Positions 15,360 to 25,442 of a stretch of DNA of 64,000 nucleotides are shown here, piece by piece. The translations under genes were made by a program, and so were the position numbers. Below the pieces are notes generated by a model. The model did not search any database. It saw only the letters and a list, made by a program, of their open reading frames with translations, and had not been told where the DNA came from. Numbering within the stretch: the first letter of the stretch is position 1; each line of letters begins with the position of its first letter. The stretch comes from CAVXDY01 sp963760715 (lineage in GTDB: Bacteria; Actinomycetota; Thermoleophilia; Miltoncostaeales; Miltoncostaeaceae): assembly GCA_963760715.1 (NCBI GenBank), contig CAVXDY010000007.1, forward strand, positions 558,001-622,000, given 5' to 3'.

Positions 15360-17615
15360 ATGGGGGCATTCGAGGACGAGGTCGAGCGACTGCGCGAGTG
15401 GATGTCGTCGGAGCGGTTCGCGGGCACCACCCGCGTGCACACCGCCCGGCAGATCGCGGAGCAGCGGGGCACGGTGCCGCAGGACTACACCGTCGCCCGC
15501 GACGCGGCCGAGCAGTTCTACGACCGGCTGCGGGAGATGTTCGCGGAGGGCAAGTCGATCACCAGCTTCGGGCCGTACTCGCCCGGGCAGGCGGTGCAGA
15601 TGAAGCGGGCCGGCATCGAGGGGATCTACCTCGGCGGCTGGGCCACCTCGGCGAAGGGATCCACCACCGAGGACCCGGGTCCCGACCTGGCGAGCTACCC
15701 CCTGAGCCAGGTGCCCGACGAGGCCGCCGGCCTGGTGCGGGCGCTCCTCACGGCGGACAAGAACCAGGTCTTCGCGCGCGCCCGCATGAGCGAGGCCGAG
15801 CGTGAGGCGACCCCCGCGGTCGACTTCCGGCCCTTCATCGTCGCCGACGCCGACACCGGCCACGGCGGCGACGCCCACGTGCGCAACCTCGTGCGCCGGT
15901 TCGTGGAGGTCGGGGTCCCCGGGTACCACATCGAGGACCAGAAGCCCGGCGCCAAGAAGTGCGGGCACCAGGGCGGCAAGGTCCTCGTGCCGGAGGACGA
16001 GCAGATCAAGCGCCTCTCGGCCGCCCGCTTCCAGCTGGACATCATGGGCGTCCCCGGGATCATCGTGGCGCGCACCGACGCCGAGGCGGCCAACCTGCTG
16101 GACGGCGCGGGCGACGAGCGCGACCAGCCGTTCATCCTCGGCGTCACCAACACGTCGGTGCCGTCCTACAAGTCGGCCTACCTGGCCGTCATCCGCCGGC
16201 TGAACGCGGCGGGCGTGGAGGACCTGAACGGGCACCTCATCTACGCGGTCTCCGACCTGGAGTACGCCGACGCGGACGCCTGGCTCGAGAAGGCCGGGGT
16301 GGCGGCCGCCATCGACGAGGCGGCCAAGAACCACGCCGCGGGCGAGGGCGGCACGGCCGAGGACACGCTCGACCTCGTGGCCGACACCTTCCTGGCCGCG
16401 TGGCAGGCCGACGCCGGCCTGCTCACCCTCGGCGACTCGGTGGCCGAGCTGATCGCCTTCCGCGGCGACGAGGAGTCGGCCCCCGACATCACCGTCGAGG
16501 AGTGGCGCGCATTCGCCTCCCGGGCGTCCTGGTACGACATCCGGGCCAAGGCGAAGGAGCTGGAGGTCGACGTGGTCTGGGACGCCGAGCTGGCCCAGAC
16601 CCCCGAGGGCTACTACCAGATCCAGGGCGGCATCCCCTACGCGATCGCGAAGTCGCTGGCGGCCGCGCCGTTCGCCGACCTGCTCTGGATGGAGACCAAG
16701 ACGGCGGACCTGGCGGACGCGAAGGAGTTCGCGGACGCGATCCACGCCGTCTTCCCCGACAAGATGCTGGCCTACAACCTGTCGCCGTCCTTCAACTGGG
16801 ACACGACCGGCATGAGCGACGACGAGATGCGCCAGTTCCCGGCGGAGCTGGGGAAGATGGGCTTCGTCTTCAACTTCATGACCTACGGCGGCCACCAGAT
16901 CGACGGCCTCGCGGCCGAGGAGTTCACGACCGCCCTCCGCGAGGACGGCATGCTCGCGCTGGCGCGCCTGCAGCGGAAGTTCCGGCTGCTGGAGTCGCCG
17001 TACCGCACGCCCCAGACCCTGGTGGGCGGGCCGCGCGCCGACGCCGGCCTGATGTCCTTGTCCGGCCAGACGGCCACCACCAAGGCCATGGGCGAGGGCT
17101 CCACCCAGAGCCAGCACCTGGTGCAGACCGAGGTGCCGCCGAAGGTCCTGGCGGGCTGGCTCGCCCAGTGGGCCGGGCACAACGGCATCGCCGGGCCCCT
17201 CGGCGTGTCCCTGCGGCCCCACACGGCCGGCTCGGCGGTGCTCGAGCTGAGCGTGACCGGCCCCGAGGGCGACAAGCTCGCCAACATCATCTTCGCCACG
17301 ATCCAGGACCGCCGGGGCCGCGTGATCCTGTCGGTGCGCGACCAGAACACGTTCGACGCCAACCTGCGGCGCAAGCGGCTGATGACGCTGCTGCACCTGT
17401 TCCTGATCCACCGCTACAAGGCGGCGGCCATCCACTACCTCACGCCGACGCAGGACAACCAGCGCGCGGCGGAGAGCATGCGCAAGCGCGGCCTCTTCGA
17501 GAACACCTACGAGGAGGTCGGCGAGATCATCGTCGCCGACGTGGACCAGGCGGTCGTGAAGGCCCTGGTCGATGCCGAGAGCGCCGAGCGCGAGCGGCTG
17601 ATCACGACGGCCTGA
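15360..17615 (+). CDS. aceA: Isocitrate lyase, large (AceA2-like) form
   Basis: 751 aa, much longer than the roughly 430-aa classical enzyme and close to mycobacterial AceA2. The active-site loop KKCGHQGGK (about residues 198-206) and [19 protein letters not shown] and YNLSPSFNW are present. Splits isocitrate into glyoxylate and succinate, the entry to the glyoxylate shunt for growth on fatty acids or acetate. ATG 15360 follows a GGGGGAAGGG ribosome site. A perfect hairpin lies 9 nt after the stop. No malate synthase is in the window. Fits with the acyl-CoA dehydrogenase and methylmalonyl-CoA mutase elsewhere. Confidence 0.96.
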   Translation: MGAFEDEVERLREWMSSERFAGTTRVHTARQIAEQRGTVPQDYTVARDAAEQFYDRLREMFAEGKSITSFGPYSPGQAVQMKRAGIEGIYLGGWATSAKGSTTEDPGPDLASYPLSQVPDEAAGLVRALLTADKNQVFARARMSEAEREATPAVDFRPFIVADADTGHGGDAHVRNLVRRFVEVGVPGYHIEDQKPGAKKCGHQGGKVLVPEDEQIKRLSAARFQLDIMGVPGIIVARTDAEAANLLDGAGDERDQPFILGVTNTSVPSYKSAYLAVIRRLNAAGVEDLNGHLIYAVSDLEYADADAWLEKAGVAAAIDEAAKNHAAGEGGTAEDTLDLVADTFLAAWQADAGLLTLGDSVAELIAFRGDEESAPDITVEEWRAFASRASWYDIRAKAKELEVDVVWDAELAQTPEGYYQIQGGIPYAIAKSLAAAPFADLLWMETKTADLADAKEFADAIHAVFPDKMLAYNLSPSFNWDTTGMSDDEMRQFPAELGKMGFVFNFMTYGGHQIDGLAAEEFTTALREDGMLALARLQRKFRLLESPYRTPQTLVGGPRADAGLMSLSGQTATTKAMGEGSTQSQHLVQTEVPPKVLAGWLAQWAGHNGIAGPLGVSLRPHTAGSAVLELSVTGPEGDKLANIIFATIQDRRGRVILSVRDQNTFDANLRRKRLMTLLHLFLIHRYKAAAIHYLTPTQDNQRAAESMRKRGLFENTYEEVGEIIVADVDQAVVKALVDAESAERERLITTA

Positions 17616-17623
17616 CCGATCGG

Positions 17624-17657
17624 GCGGTTCCGGGGCGCGCGGGCACCCCGGAACCGC
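17624..17657. terminator. Bidirectional hairpin between convergent aceA and osmC-like genes
   Basis: GCGGTTCCGGGG (17624-17635) and CCCCGGAACCGC (17646-17657) form a perfect 12-bp stem with a 10-nt loop. It lies exactly between two convergent stop codons. No U-tract, as is common in GC-rich actinobacteria. Confidence 0.85.
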
Positions 17658-17663
17658 GCCCGC

Positions 17664-18164
17664 TCAGGCGGGGGCGACCGCCGGCTCCTCGGCCGGCACG
17701 AAGTCCATCTCGGTCACGATCTCGATCGCCGCGGCCACCGACCGGGCGTTGGGGCACGCGGCGGCGTGGCATGCCAGGGCCCGCTCGGCGGCCGCGCGCT
17801 TGGCCTCCGGCGCCCGCAGCCCGTAGGTCACGGTGATCTTGCGCAGCCGCAGCACCTTGTCGGGGTCGACCACCACCTCGCCCAGCGCATCCGCGGTCAG
17901 GGTGCCCCCATCGCTCACGATGCCACGGGCCTTCAGCGCGCCGCCGAAGGTGCCGATCAGGCAGCCCCCGACCGACGCGACGAGGTAGTCGAGCGTGCCC
18001 GGGAACTCCTCCACCTGGCCGGGGGCGAAGCCGTAGTGCTCCCCCTGCCAGCCGGGCGTCCCGAACATGACCTCGTCACCCGTCATCTCGAGGGTGGCCT
18101 TCCGGATCGGGGGCTTCTCGCGGGTGAGGTGCACGCGCACCTCGTGGACGGTCTCGTCGGCCAT
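17664..18164 (-). CDS. OsmC/Ohr family protein
   Basis: 166 aa. The two Cys typical of the family are present, in SVGGCLIGTF and ACPNARS, so peroxide chemistry (reduction of organic hydroperoxides) is plausible. The ATG at 18164 is preferred to 18167 because GGAGG sits 5 nt before it. Downstream genes are a universal stress protein and small unknown proteins, so the neighbourhood looks stress-related. A shared terminator hairpin with aceA follows. Confidence 0.88.
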   Translation of the reverse strand: MADETVHEVRVHLTREKPPIRKATLEMTGDEVMFGTPGWQGEHYGFAPGQVEEFPGTLDYLVASVGGCLIGTFGGALKARGIVSDGGTLTADALGEVVVDPDKVLRLRKITVTYGLRAPEAKRAAAERALACHAAACPNARSVAAAIEIVTEMDFVPAEEPAVAPA

Positions 18165-18200
18165 CATCTCCTCCGGAGTCGGGGACGGAGTCCGCTCAGA

Positions 18201-18671
18201 CTATTCGGCCGGCGGCCGTTCCGCCGCGTCGTCCTCCGGCTCCGGGTGCACCACCAGGAGGGCCGCTCGGGCGTGGTAGTGGACGTAGGCGCCGGTCGAG
18301 CCCAGGGCGATGCTGCGCATCCGGCCGCGGCCGCGGGAGCCGAGCACCACCAGATCGTGCCCACCACCGGCCACCTCCGCGGCGATGGCCTCGCCGGCCG
18401 GGCCGTGTGCGAGCCGGTGGGTCACCGGGATCTCGTCGGGAACGCGTGCGACGGCCGCCCGCAGGATGGCCGCGCTCTCGGCCTCGACCTCCCGCTCCAG
18501 GCGGCCGACGTCGATGGCCGCCGCGGCCGCGACGAAGGGGGGCAGCGGCGGGACCGCCACCAGGATCGTGAGCCGGGCGTTCGCCGCGAGGGCGAGGTCG
18601 ATCGCCTCCGACAGGGCGCGCTGCGCCGTGGCGGATCCGTCCACGCCGACGAGCAGGTTCCGGAACGTCAG
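18201..18671 (-). CDS. Universal stress protein (UspA family)
   Basis: 156 aa. The core starts NLLVGVDGS and has the ATP-binding signature VLGSRGRGRMRSIALGST near the C-terminus, so it belongs to the nucleotide-binding branch. The only start that gives the normal length is CTG at 18671, overlapping the upstream stop (CTGA); an ATG 90 nt further up would run through the preceding gene. Translationally coupled to the small Glu/Arg-rich protein upstream. Confidence 0.88.
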   Translation of the reverse strand: MTFRNLLVGVDGSATAQRALSEAIDLALAANARLTILVAVPPLPPFVAAAAAIDVGRLEREVEAESAAILRAAVARVPDEIPVTHRLAHGPAGEAIAAEVAGGGHDLVVLGSRGRGRMRSIALGSTGAYVHYHARAALLVVHPEPEDDAAERPPAE

Positions 18672-18883
18672 GCGGTCCTTCCGGGATCGGCCTGGCGCGC
18701 GCCCTCCGCGAGATCCCGCTCGTCCTGCGCGAGCCGGCGCTCGGCGGCCGCGCGCTCCCACTCGATCATCGCCTCGCGGTCCCGCCCGGCGGCCGCCAGG
18801 TCGTCGGCGCGCAGCTCGTGGGCCAGGGCCCGGCGCTCGTGCTCGCCGGACCGCGCCTCGTGCTCGGCGGCGCCCTCAGCCAC
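18668..18883 (-). CDS. Small Ala/Arg/Glu-rich helical protein
   Basis: 71 aa, almost entirely charged helix (for example EHERRALAHELRADDLA). Probably a coiled coil. No family recognised. It lies between a Cys-less DksA-like protein and the universal stress protein, with spacing of 6 nt and an overlap, so all three should be one operon. Confidence 0.6.
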   Translation of the reverse strand: MAEGAAEHEARSGEHERRALAHELRADDLAAAGRDREAMIEWERAAAERRLAQDERDLAEGARQADPGRTA

Positions 18884-18889
18884 CCGCGG

Positions 18890-19243
18890 TCAGCCGCCCC
18901 AGCGCTCGAAGCTCCGCTGCTCCTCGGCGGTGCGCTCGGCCGCGGGGAGGCGCGTGAGCCGGGCGTCGGAGATCGGCTCGCCGCTCTCCACGCTCAGCCC
19001 GTAGGTGCCGCTCGCCAGGCGCTGCTCGGCCCGTTCCACGGCCGCGAGCTCCGCCCGCAGCTCCTCGATGCGTCCCGAGTCGCGCTCGCGCTCCTGAAGG
19101 TCGAAGGCAGCGTCACCGGAGTCGGTGTCGTTGGCGAGGCTGTCCGCGGCGCCCGGGGCGAACTCGGCCCCCAGCCGCGCGAGCTGCCCCTCGATGCGGG
19201 AGCGCTCCGCCGCGAGCAACTCCGCCGCCGTCGCCGTGTCCAT
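18890..19243 (-). CDS. DksA/TraR-like protein lacking the zinc-finger cysteines
   Basis: 117 aa. An N-terminal coiled coil (LAAERSRIEGQLARLGAEF, about residues 10-65) is followed by the usual GTYG, GEPI and ARL signposts of the C4 zinc finger. All four Cys are replaced (SVESGEP, AERTAEEQ). DksA-type proteins insert a coiled coil into the RNA polymerase secondary channel. Loss of the finger is known in some actinobacterial members and may still leave a stable fold. First gene of a stress operon. Function as a transcription factor is inference. Confidence 0.8.
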   Translation of the reverse strand: MDTATAAELLAAERSRIEGQLARLGAEFAPGAADSLANDTDSGDAAFDLQERERDSGRIEELRAELAAVERAEQRLASGTYGLSVESGEPISDARLTRLPAAERTAEEQRSFERWGG

Positions 19244-19316
19244 GCCGGGCTCCTCCGCAGGTGGTCGTGCGAAGGATGATGCCTGGCCCGGTGGCGCTGC
19301 GCCGGGCGACCGTGGA

Positions 19317-19559
19317 TCAGGCGGAGAGCAGCACCACGCCGCTGCCGCGGCAGGTGAGGCACTGCCGGGGCACGAGGCCCTCGCCGTTCATCGCCTCGTG
19401 GTGGATGTGCCCGGATCCCCAGCACATCGCGCAGAAGCCGGTTCCCGGGGCGACGAGGGGCGGGGGGTCCAGGGGCGTCAGGACCTCCAGCCTCCACTCG
19501 GGCCAGTCCTGATACCGCACCGGGATGCGCTCGACACCCTCCAAGACGATCGCTGCCAT
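19317..19559 (-). CDS. Small protein with two DnaJ-type CxxCxGxG motifs
   Basis: 80 aa from ATG 19559, which has AAGGAGGG directly upstream. The C-terminal half carries CAMCWGSG and CLTCRGSG, the zinc-binding repeats of DnaJ/HSP40 central domains, here as a single pair that could hold one zinc. The N-terminus contains YQDWPEWRLEVL. No J domain. It may be a free-standing zinc protein acting on RNA or protein thiols; the family was not recognised with certainty. Confidence 0.65.
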   Translation of the reverse strand: MAAIVLEGVERIPVRYQDWPEWRLEVLTPLDPPPLVAPGTGFCAMCWGSGHIHHEAMNGEGLVPRQCLTCRGSGVVLLSA

Positions 19560-19655
19560 GTTGCCCTCCTTGTTGCCCTTGTCAATCGACTCCCCCTCCC
19601 GGGATTCAAGGTTTGGGGCACATTGCATTGCGAATCATGTTGTAAACAATATTCA

Positions 19656-20654
<999 letters not shown>

Positions 20655-20677
20655 CGGTCCACACTCGCAGAGAGCGT

Positions 20678-20697
20678 CCCCCGGCCCGCCCCGGGGG
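20678..20697 (-). terminator. GC-rich hairpin after the glycosyltransferase gene
   Basis: CCCCCGG and CCGGGGG form a perfect 7-bp stem with a 6-nt loop starting 3 nt past the glycosyltransferase stop. Confidence 0.6.
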
Positions 20698-20699
20698 TG

Positions 20700-21959
20700 T
20701 CAGCCGGGTGCCGTGACACGGGCCGGGTGGAACACCCAGCCGCGCAGGAGAAGGAAGCGGGCGAGGGTGGCGGCGGCGTTGGCGGCCACCAGCACCGCCA
20801 CCTCGAGGGCGCGCGGCGGCCGGCCCTGCGCCAGGTGCAGGGCGGCGAGGGAGCCGCTGGTCATGGCCAGGCCGAGCGCGAACACGCCCAGCCCCTCGGC
20901 CTGCTGGCGCAGGCGGCTGGCCGCGCCGCGGACGCCGAACGTGAGGCGCCGGTTGGCGGCGGTGTTGGCCACCGCGGTCAGGAGCAGCGCCACCGCGTTG
21001 GCCGCCTGCGCGCCGATGTCGCCGCGCAGGGCCAGGTAGAGCATCACGTACGCGACGGTGCTGGCGACCCCGATCGCGGCGAAGCGCCAGAGCTGGCGGC
21101 CCAGGCGCGGGTCGGGCCGGCCCGGGACGGCCGCGTGGAGGCGCGCGGGGAGGCGCCCGGAGGCCAGCCCGCCCGCGATGCGCGCGATTCCGCACAGGTC
21201 CTCGCGCACCGTGGACGCGACGTTGACCCGGCTGTCGGGGTCGTCAACCCAGTCCACCGGCACCTCGTGGATGCGCATGCCGGCGCGCTCGGCGAGCACG
21301 AGCATCTCGGTGTCGAAGAACCAGGCGTCGTTCTCGACGAGCGGCAGCAGCCTGCGGGCCGCGTCCGCGCGGATGGCCTTGAACCCGCACTGCGCGTCGC
21401 TGAAGCGCGTGCGCAGGGTGGCCCGCAGGAGCAGGTTGTAGCCGCGCGAGAGGATGTCCCGCTTCGGGCCCCGGACGACCCGGGATCCCCGGGCGCGGCG
21501 GCTTCCGATGGCGAGGTCGCTGTGCCCGCTCACGAGCGGCGCGACCAGGGGCAGGAGCCCCGCGAGGTCGGTGGACAGGTCGACGTCCATGTAGGCGAGG
21601 ACGGGGGCGTCGCTGTCCCTCCAGGCCGCGCGGAGCGCCCGCCCCCGCCCCTTCTGGTCGAGGCGCATCGCGCGCACCCCGGGCAGCTCCCCCTCCAGCC
21701 TCCGGGCGATCCGCCACGTGCCGTCGGCGCTGGCGTTGTCGGCGATCGTGATGCGGGCCGGGAACGGGAACGTGGCCAGGAACGCGTGCAGCCGGCGGAC
21801 GCTGCGCTCGAGGCCGGCCTCCTCGTCGTGCACCGGCACCACCACGTCGAGCACCGGGAACCCCGGGGGTCCGGGCACCGGGATGGGGGTCCGGGTGAGG
21901 GCCGGGGCGACCGGGCTGGGCAGGGGGAGGTGGGAGCGCCTGGCCGCGGCGGTGGACAT
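20700..21959 (-). CDS. Family 2 glycosyltransferase fused to GtrA-like membrane domain
   Basis: 419 aa. Residues about 35-260 are a GT2 domain of the dolichyl/polyprenyl-phosphate sugar synthase type: DVVVPVHDEEAGLERSVRRL, AYMDVDLSTDL (the DxD metal site) and QCGFKAIRADAARRLLP. Residues about 290-410 form a four-helix GtrA-like domain (WRFAAIGVASTVAYVMLYL). Likely makes a polyprenyl-phosphate-linked sugar at the inner membrane and helps flip it for wall glycan or protein glycosylation. Separate from neighbours by hairpins. Confidence 0.9.
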   Translation of the reverse strand: MSTAAARRSHLPLPSPVAPALTRTPIPVPGPPGFPVLDVVVPVHDEEAGLERSVRRLHAFLATFPFPARITIADNASADGTWRIARRLEGELPGVRAMRLDQKGRGRALRAAWRDSDAPVLAYMDVDLSTDLAGLLPLVAPLVSGHSDLAIGSRRARGSRVVRGPKRDILSRGYNLLLRATLRTRFSDAQCGFKAIRADAARRLLPLVENDAWFFDTEMLVLAERAGMRIHEVPVDWVDDPDSRVNVASTVREDLCGIARIAGGLASGRLPARLHAAVPGRPDPRLGRQLWRFAAIGVASTVAYVMLYLALRGDIGAQAANAVALLLTAVANTAANRRLTFGVRGAASRLRQQAEGLGVFALGLAMTSGSLAALHLAQGRPPRALEVAVLVAANAAATLARFLLLRGWVFHPARVTAPG

Positions 21960-21983
21960 GCCGCGCAGCGTGCGTGCCGGACC

Positions 21984-23438
21984 TCAGACGGGCGTGGGGT
22001 CCGCCTGTGCATCGGCTGGGAGCAGCGGGGCCAGGGGGAACACGACGCGGAAGGTCGCCCCCCGCCCGGGCGCCGAGTCCACCTCGGCCCGGCCCCCGTG
22101 CGCCTCGGCGATGGCCGACACGATCGACAGCCCCAGGCCGCTGCCTCCGCTGGCCCGCGCCCGCGACGGATCGGCGCGGAAGAAGCGCTCGAACACGCGC
22201 TCGGAGTGGTCCGGCGCGAGGCCCGGGCCGCTGTCGGCCACCTCCACGACGGCCTCCTCGCCCTGGGCGCGCACGCGCACCGTGACGGGGGCTCCTCGCG
22301 GCGTGTGGGCCCGCGCGTTGCTCAGCAGGTTGCCCACCACCTGGCGCAGGCGGGCGTCGTCCCCCTCCACCACGACGGGGCCGCGCTCGTCGAGGTCGAT
22401 GGGCCGGTCCGGCTCGACCACGCGGGCGTCGGTGACCAGGTCCGCCACGAGGGCTCCCAGGTCGATGCGGCGGCGCTCCAGCGGGCGCCCCTGGTCGAGC
22501 CGCGCCAGCAGCAGCAGGTCGTCGACCAGGACGCCCATGCGCTCGGCCTCCTCCTCGATTCGGCGCATGGCCGTCTCGAGGTCGGCCGGCCGCTCCGCGG
22601 CCCCGCGGCGGAAGAGCTCGGCGTAGCCCCGCACCGAGGTCAGCGGGGTCTGGAGCTCATGGGAGGCGTCCCCCACGAACTGGCGCAGCCGGCGCTCGGA
22701 CTCGCGCCGCTCGGCGAACGACTCCTCGATGCGGCCCAGCATCACGTTGAGCGTGCCCCCCAGGCGGCCGATCTCGGTGCGCGGGTTCTCGTCCTCGACG
22801 CGCTGCGAGAGGTCACCGGCCGCGATTGCGTCGGCCGTGGCTCCGATGCGGTCGAGGGGGCGCAGCCCCAGGCGCACGAGCCACCACGCCAGGGCGCCGA
22901 GCACCGCCAGCGTGGCGGCGCCCACGGCCAGCTCGATCCACAGCAGCCGCCCGAGCGTGTCGTTGACGTCGCTCAGCGGCACCCCGATCACCAGCGAGCC
23001 GCCCGGCGGGAGCAGACCCGGGGGCAGGCCCGCCTCCCGCGGCGAGCCGCTCGACACGGAGAGCGCCCGGTACTCGCCCGCGCCCGGGACGGCCACGTCG
23101 GAGTAGCCCTCGGGGATGTTCGCGGGCACGTCCAGCGCCGGAGTCGACGCGCCGCGCAGCTGGAAGCCGCCCACCACCGACCCGCCGGAGTCCCGGATCT
23201 CCACGAACGATCCGGCCGGGAGCGCCGACGGCGGAACGCGCCCTCCGGGCCCCCCCAGGTCGGGTGAGTCGGGGTTGACGGCCAGGTGGGCGGCCGGCAG
23301 GCGGGCATCGGCCAGCTGATCGTCCACGCGGTCCACCAGGAAGCTGCGCAGCGCCTGGTGCGTGGCCCATCCGGCGGCCGACAGGGCCACGGCCACCATC
23401 GCCAGCGTGATCAGCAGCAGGCGGGCGCGCAGCGACAC
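21984..23438 (-). CDS. Membrane sensor histidine kinase (HAMP, HisKA, HATPase)
   Basis: 484 aa from GTG 23438, 8 nt after the response regulator stop and preceded by AGAGG. Helix 1 LLLITLAMVAVALSAAGWA, an exported sensor of about 130 residues, helix 2 ELAVGAATLAVLGALAWWL, HAMP, the phospho-acceptor QFVGDASHELQTPLTSVRG, N box NLLSNARAHTP, G boxes DSGPGL and GGSGLGLSIV. Pairs with the regulator at 23447. Resembles actinobacterial MprB/TcrY-type kinases. Signal unknown. Confidence 0.94.
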   Translation of the reverse strand: MSLRARLLLITLAMVAVALSAAGWATHQALRSFLVDRVDDQLADARLPAAHLAVNPDSPDLGGPGGRVPPSALPAGSFVEIRDSGGSVVGGFQLRGASTPALDVPANIPEGYSDVAVPGAGEYRALSVSSGSPREAGLPPGLLPPGGSLVIGVPLSDVNDTLGRLLWIELAVGAATLAVLGALAWWLVRLGLRPLDRIGATADAIAAGDLSQRVEDENPRTEIGRLGGTLNVMLGRIEESFAERRESERRLRQFVGDASHELQTPLTSVRGYAELFRRGAAERPADLETAMRRIEEEAERMGVLVDDLLLLARLDQGRPLERRRIDLGALVADLVTDARVVEPDRPIDLDERGPVVVEGDDARLRQVVGNLLSNARAHTPRGAPVTVRVRAQGEEAVVEVADSGPGLAPDHSERVFERFFRADPSRARASGGSGLGLSIVSAIAEAHGGRAEVDSAPGRGATFRVVFPLAPLLPADAQADPTPV

Positions 23439-23446
23439 GGCGGCGG

Positions 23447-24139
23447 CTACCTCTGGCGCAGGCGCAGCGAGTAGCCGAACCCGCGGACCGTGTGGATCAG
23501 GGGCTCCCCCGACCGGTTGACCTTCTTGCGGAGGTAGCTGATGTAGGTCTCGACGATGTTGGAGTCGCCGCCGAAGTCGTAGCTCCAGACGTGGTCGAGG
23601 ATCTGCGCCTTGCTCAGCACGCGGCCGGCGTTGACCAGCAGGTAGCGCAGCAGGCTGAACTCCGTGGGGGTCAGCTCCACCAGCGCGCCGGCGCGGCGCA
23701 CCTCGCGCGTCTCCTCGTCGAGCTCCAGGTCCTCGAACACCAGGCGCCCGGCGACCTCCTCGCCCCGGGTGCGGCGCAGCACGGCCCTCACCCGGGCGAT
23801 CAGCTCCTCCAGGCTGAAGGGCTTGACCACGTAGTCGTCGGCCCCGATCGTGAGCCCGCGGATGCGGTCGTCGGTCTCGCGGCGCGCGGTGAGGAAGATG
23901 ACCGGCAGGCGCGGCGTCCCGCTCCCGGTGAGGCGGCGGTGCACCTCGAAGCCGTCGATGTCGGGCAGCATCACGTCCAGCAGGACGAGGTCCGGGCGGA
24001 ACGACGAGGCGGTGCCGAGGGCCTCCCGGCCGGTGCCCGCGGAGGCCGTCGTGAAGCCCTCGTAGCGCAGGGCCGTGCACAGGAGCTGGGTGATGCTCTC
24101 CTCATCGTCCACGACCAGAACCCTGGCGCCCGACTCCAT
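23447..24139 (-). CDS. OmpR-family response regulator
   Basis: 230 aa. Receiver: VVDDEESI, phosphorylated Asp in LVLLDVMLPDIDG, IFLTARR, YVVKPFS. Winged helix: LTPTEFSLLRYLL and ETYISYLRKKVN with VRGFGYSLR at the end. Close to the TcrA/TcrX-like group common in actinobacteria. Co-transcribed with the kinase 8 nt downstream. Confidence 0.95.
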   Translation of the reverse strand: MESGARVLVVDDEESITQLLCTALRYEGFTTASAGTGREALGTASSFRPDLVLLDVMLPDIDGFEVHRRLTGSGTPRLPVIFLTARRETDDRIRGLTIGADDYVVKPFSLEELIARVRAVLRRTRGEEVAGRLVFEDLELDEETREVRRAGALVELTPTEFSLLRYLLVNAGRVLSKAQILDHVWSYDFGGDSNIVETYISYLRKKVNRSGEPLIHTVRGFGYSLRLRQR

Positions 24140-24203
24140 CGATCAGCTCCTCCGCTCGCGTGGCCGAGCCCGAGGGTAGCCGCGAATCCTGAGAGCCACC
24201 TGT

Positions 24204-24218
24204 GAGCCCGCTGGGCTC
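24204..24218 (-). terminator. Short hairpin after purU
   Basis: GAGCCC-GCT-GGGCTC, a perfect 6-bp stem, starts 6 nt after the purU stop. Small but well placed. Confidence 0.45.
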
Positions 24219-24223
24219 CGCGA

Positions 24224-25081
24224 TCAGTGGCCGTGGAAGACGACGGTCTTGGGGCCGTGCCGCAGGACGCGGTCGGCCAGGTGCCAGCGGACCGCCCGCA
24301 GCAGGACGGCGCGCTCGAGGTCGGAGCCCAGGCGCTCGATGTCGGCCACCGAGGCGCGGTGGTCGATGCGCACCACGTCCTGCTCGATGATGGGCCCGCC
24401 GTCGAGCTCCTCGGTGACGTAGTGCGCCGTGGCGCCCACGATCTTCACCCCCCGCTCGTAGGCCTGGTGATAGGGCTTCGCGCCCACGAAGGCGGGCAGG
24501 AACGAGTGGTGGATGTTGATGAACGGGATCGCCGCCTCGGTGAGGAACGCGCCGGTCAGGATCTGCATGTAGCGGGCCAGCACGGCCAGCTCGCAGCGCC
24601 CGCGCAACAGCTCCAGGATGCGGACCTCGGAGGCGCGGCGGTCGCCCGGCACGCTGGGCACGTGGTGGTACTCGACCCCCGCCGCCTCGACCACCTCGCG
24701 GTGATCGTCGTGGTTGGAGATCACCATGGCGAGGTCGGCGTCGAGCTCCCCGCGCTGCCAGCGCCACAGGATCTCCATCAGCACGTGCGGCTCGCGCGAG
24801 GCCAGGATGGCGAGCGGGGTGCGGTGCGCCGCGGCCACCAGGCGCCAGTGCATGTCGAAGCGCGTCGCGACCGACGACTGGAAGTCGGCGCGCACGGTGT
24901 CGAGGTGCGCCTCGAGCTCCGGCATGTCGAACGCCATCCGCATGAAGAGCCGGCCGTCGTCGGCCGCGTGCTGGTCGGCCTCCACGATGTTGCCGTCGCG
25001 CTCGGCGAGGAACGCCGAGACGGCCGCGACGATGCCGGGCCCGTCGGGGCAGTCGACCAGGAGACGGCCGCGGTCGCTCAT
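24224..25081 (-). CDS. purU: Formyltetrahydrofolate deformylase
   Basis: 285 aa. An N-terminal ACT domain (LLVDCPDGPGIVAAVSAFL, residues 6-80) precedes a formyltransferase-fold hydrolase domain with the catalytic Asn/His of INIHHSFLPAF and the Asp region of TAHYVTEELDGGPIIEQ. Hydrolyses 10-formyl-THF to formate and THF, balancing one-carbon units. ATG 25081 gives the family's standard length. Stand-alone gene between two promoters. Confidence 0.96.
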   Translation of the reverse strand: MSDRGRLLVDCPDGPGIVAAVSAFLAERDGNIVEADQHAADDGRLFMRMAFDMPELEAHLDTVRADFQSSVATRFDMHWRLVAAAHRTPLAILASREPHVLMEILWRWQRGELDADLAMVISNHDDHREVVEAAGVEYHHVPSVPGDRRASEVRILELLRGRCELAVLARYMQILTGAFLTEAAIPFINIHHSFLPAFVGAKPYHQAYERGVKIVGATAHYVTEELDGGPIIEQDVVRIDHRASVADIERLGSDLERAVLLRAVRWHLADRVLRHGPKTVVFHGH

Positions 25082-25192
25082 CCGCGGGACTGTAGGGATC
25101 GGCGCCGCGGTCGGCGGTGTAACGATTCCCGCGGCCGCCGGACATGTCCGTCGCCGCGTCCGTCCCGTCCCGCGTCCCGGAAGGCATCCCAC

Positions 25193-25435
25193 GTGAGCGA
25201 TGGCGAGCTGAGCTGCCGTGAGCTGGTCGAGGTGGTCGACGACTACCTCGAGGGCGAGATGGCGCCCGCCGCGCGGCTCCGCGTGGAGCGGCACCTGGCC
25301 CTCTGCCGGGACTGCCTCGTCCACCTCGAGCAGATGCGGGAGACGATCGCCGCCGTGGGCCGCCTGAGCCCCGACGAGCTCGAGCCCGAGGTGCGGGACG
25401 GATTGCTGCAGGCCTTCCGCGAGGGGCGCGGATAG
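25193..25435 (+). CDS. Zinc-finger anti-sigma factor-like protein (zf-HC2)
   Basis: 80 aa from GTG 25193. The zinc-binding anti-sigma signature is present: CRELVEVVDDYLEGEM followed by RHLALCRDC (H-x3-C-x2-C). No membrane helix, so it would be a soluble anti-sigma of the RsrA/ChrR type. No sigma gene is adjacent, so its partner must be elsewhere; the tailed ECF factor at 2342 is distant and unlinked. Converges with the RibD-like gene 7 nt away. Confidence 0.78.
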   Translation: MSDGELSCRELVEVVDDYLEGEMAPAARLRVERHLALCRDCLVHLEQMRETIAAVGRLSPDELEPEVRDGLLQAFREGRG

Positions 25436-25442
25436 GGGCGAG

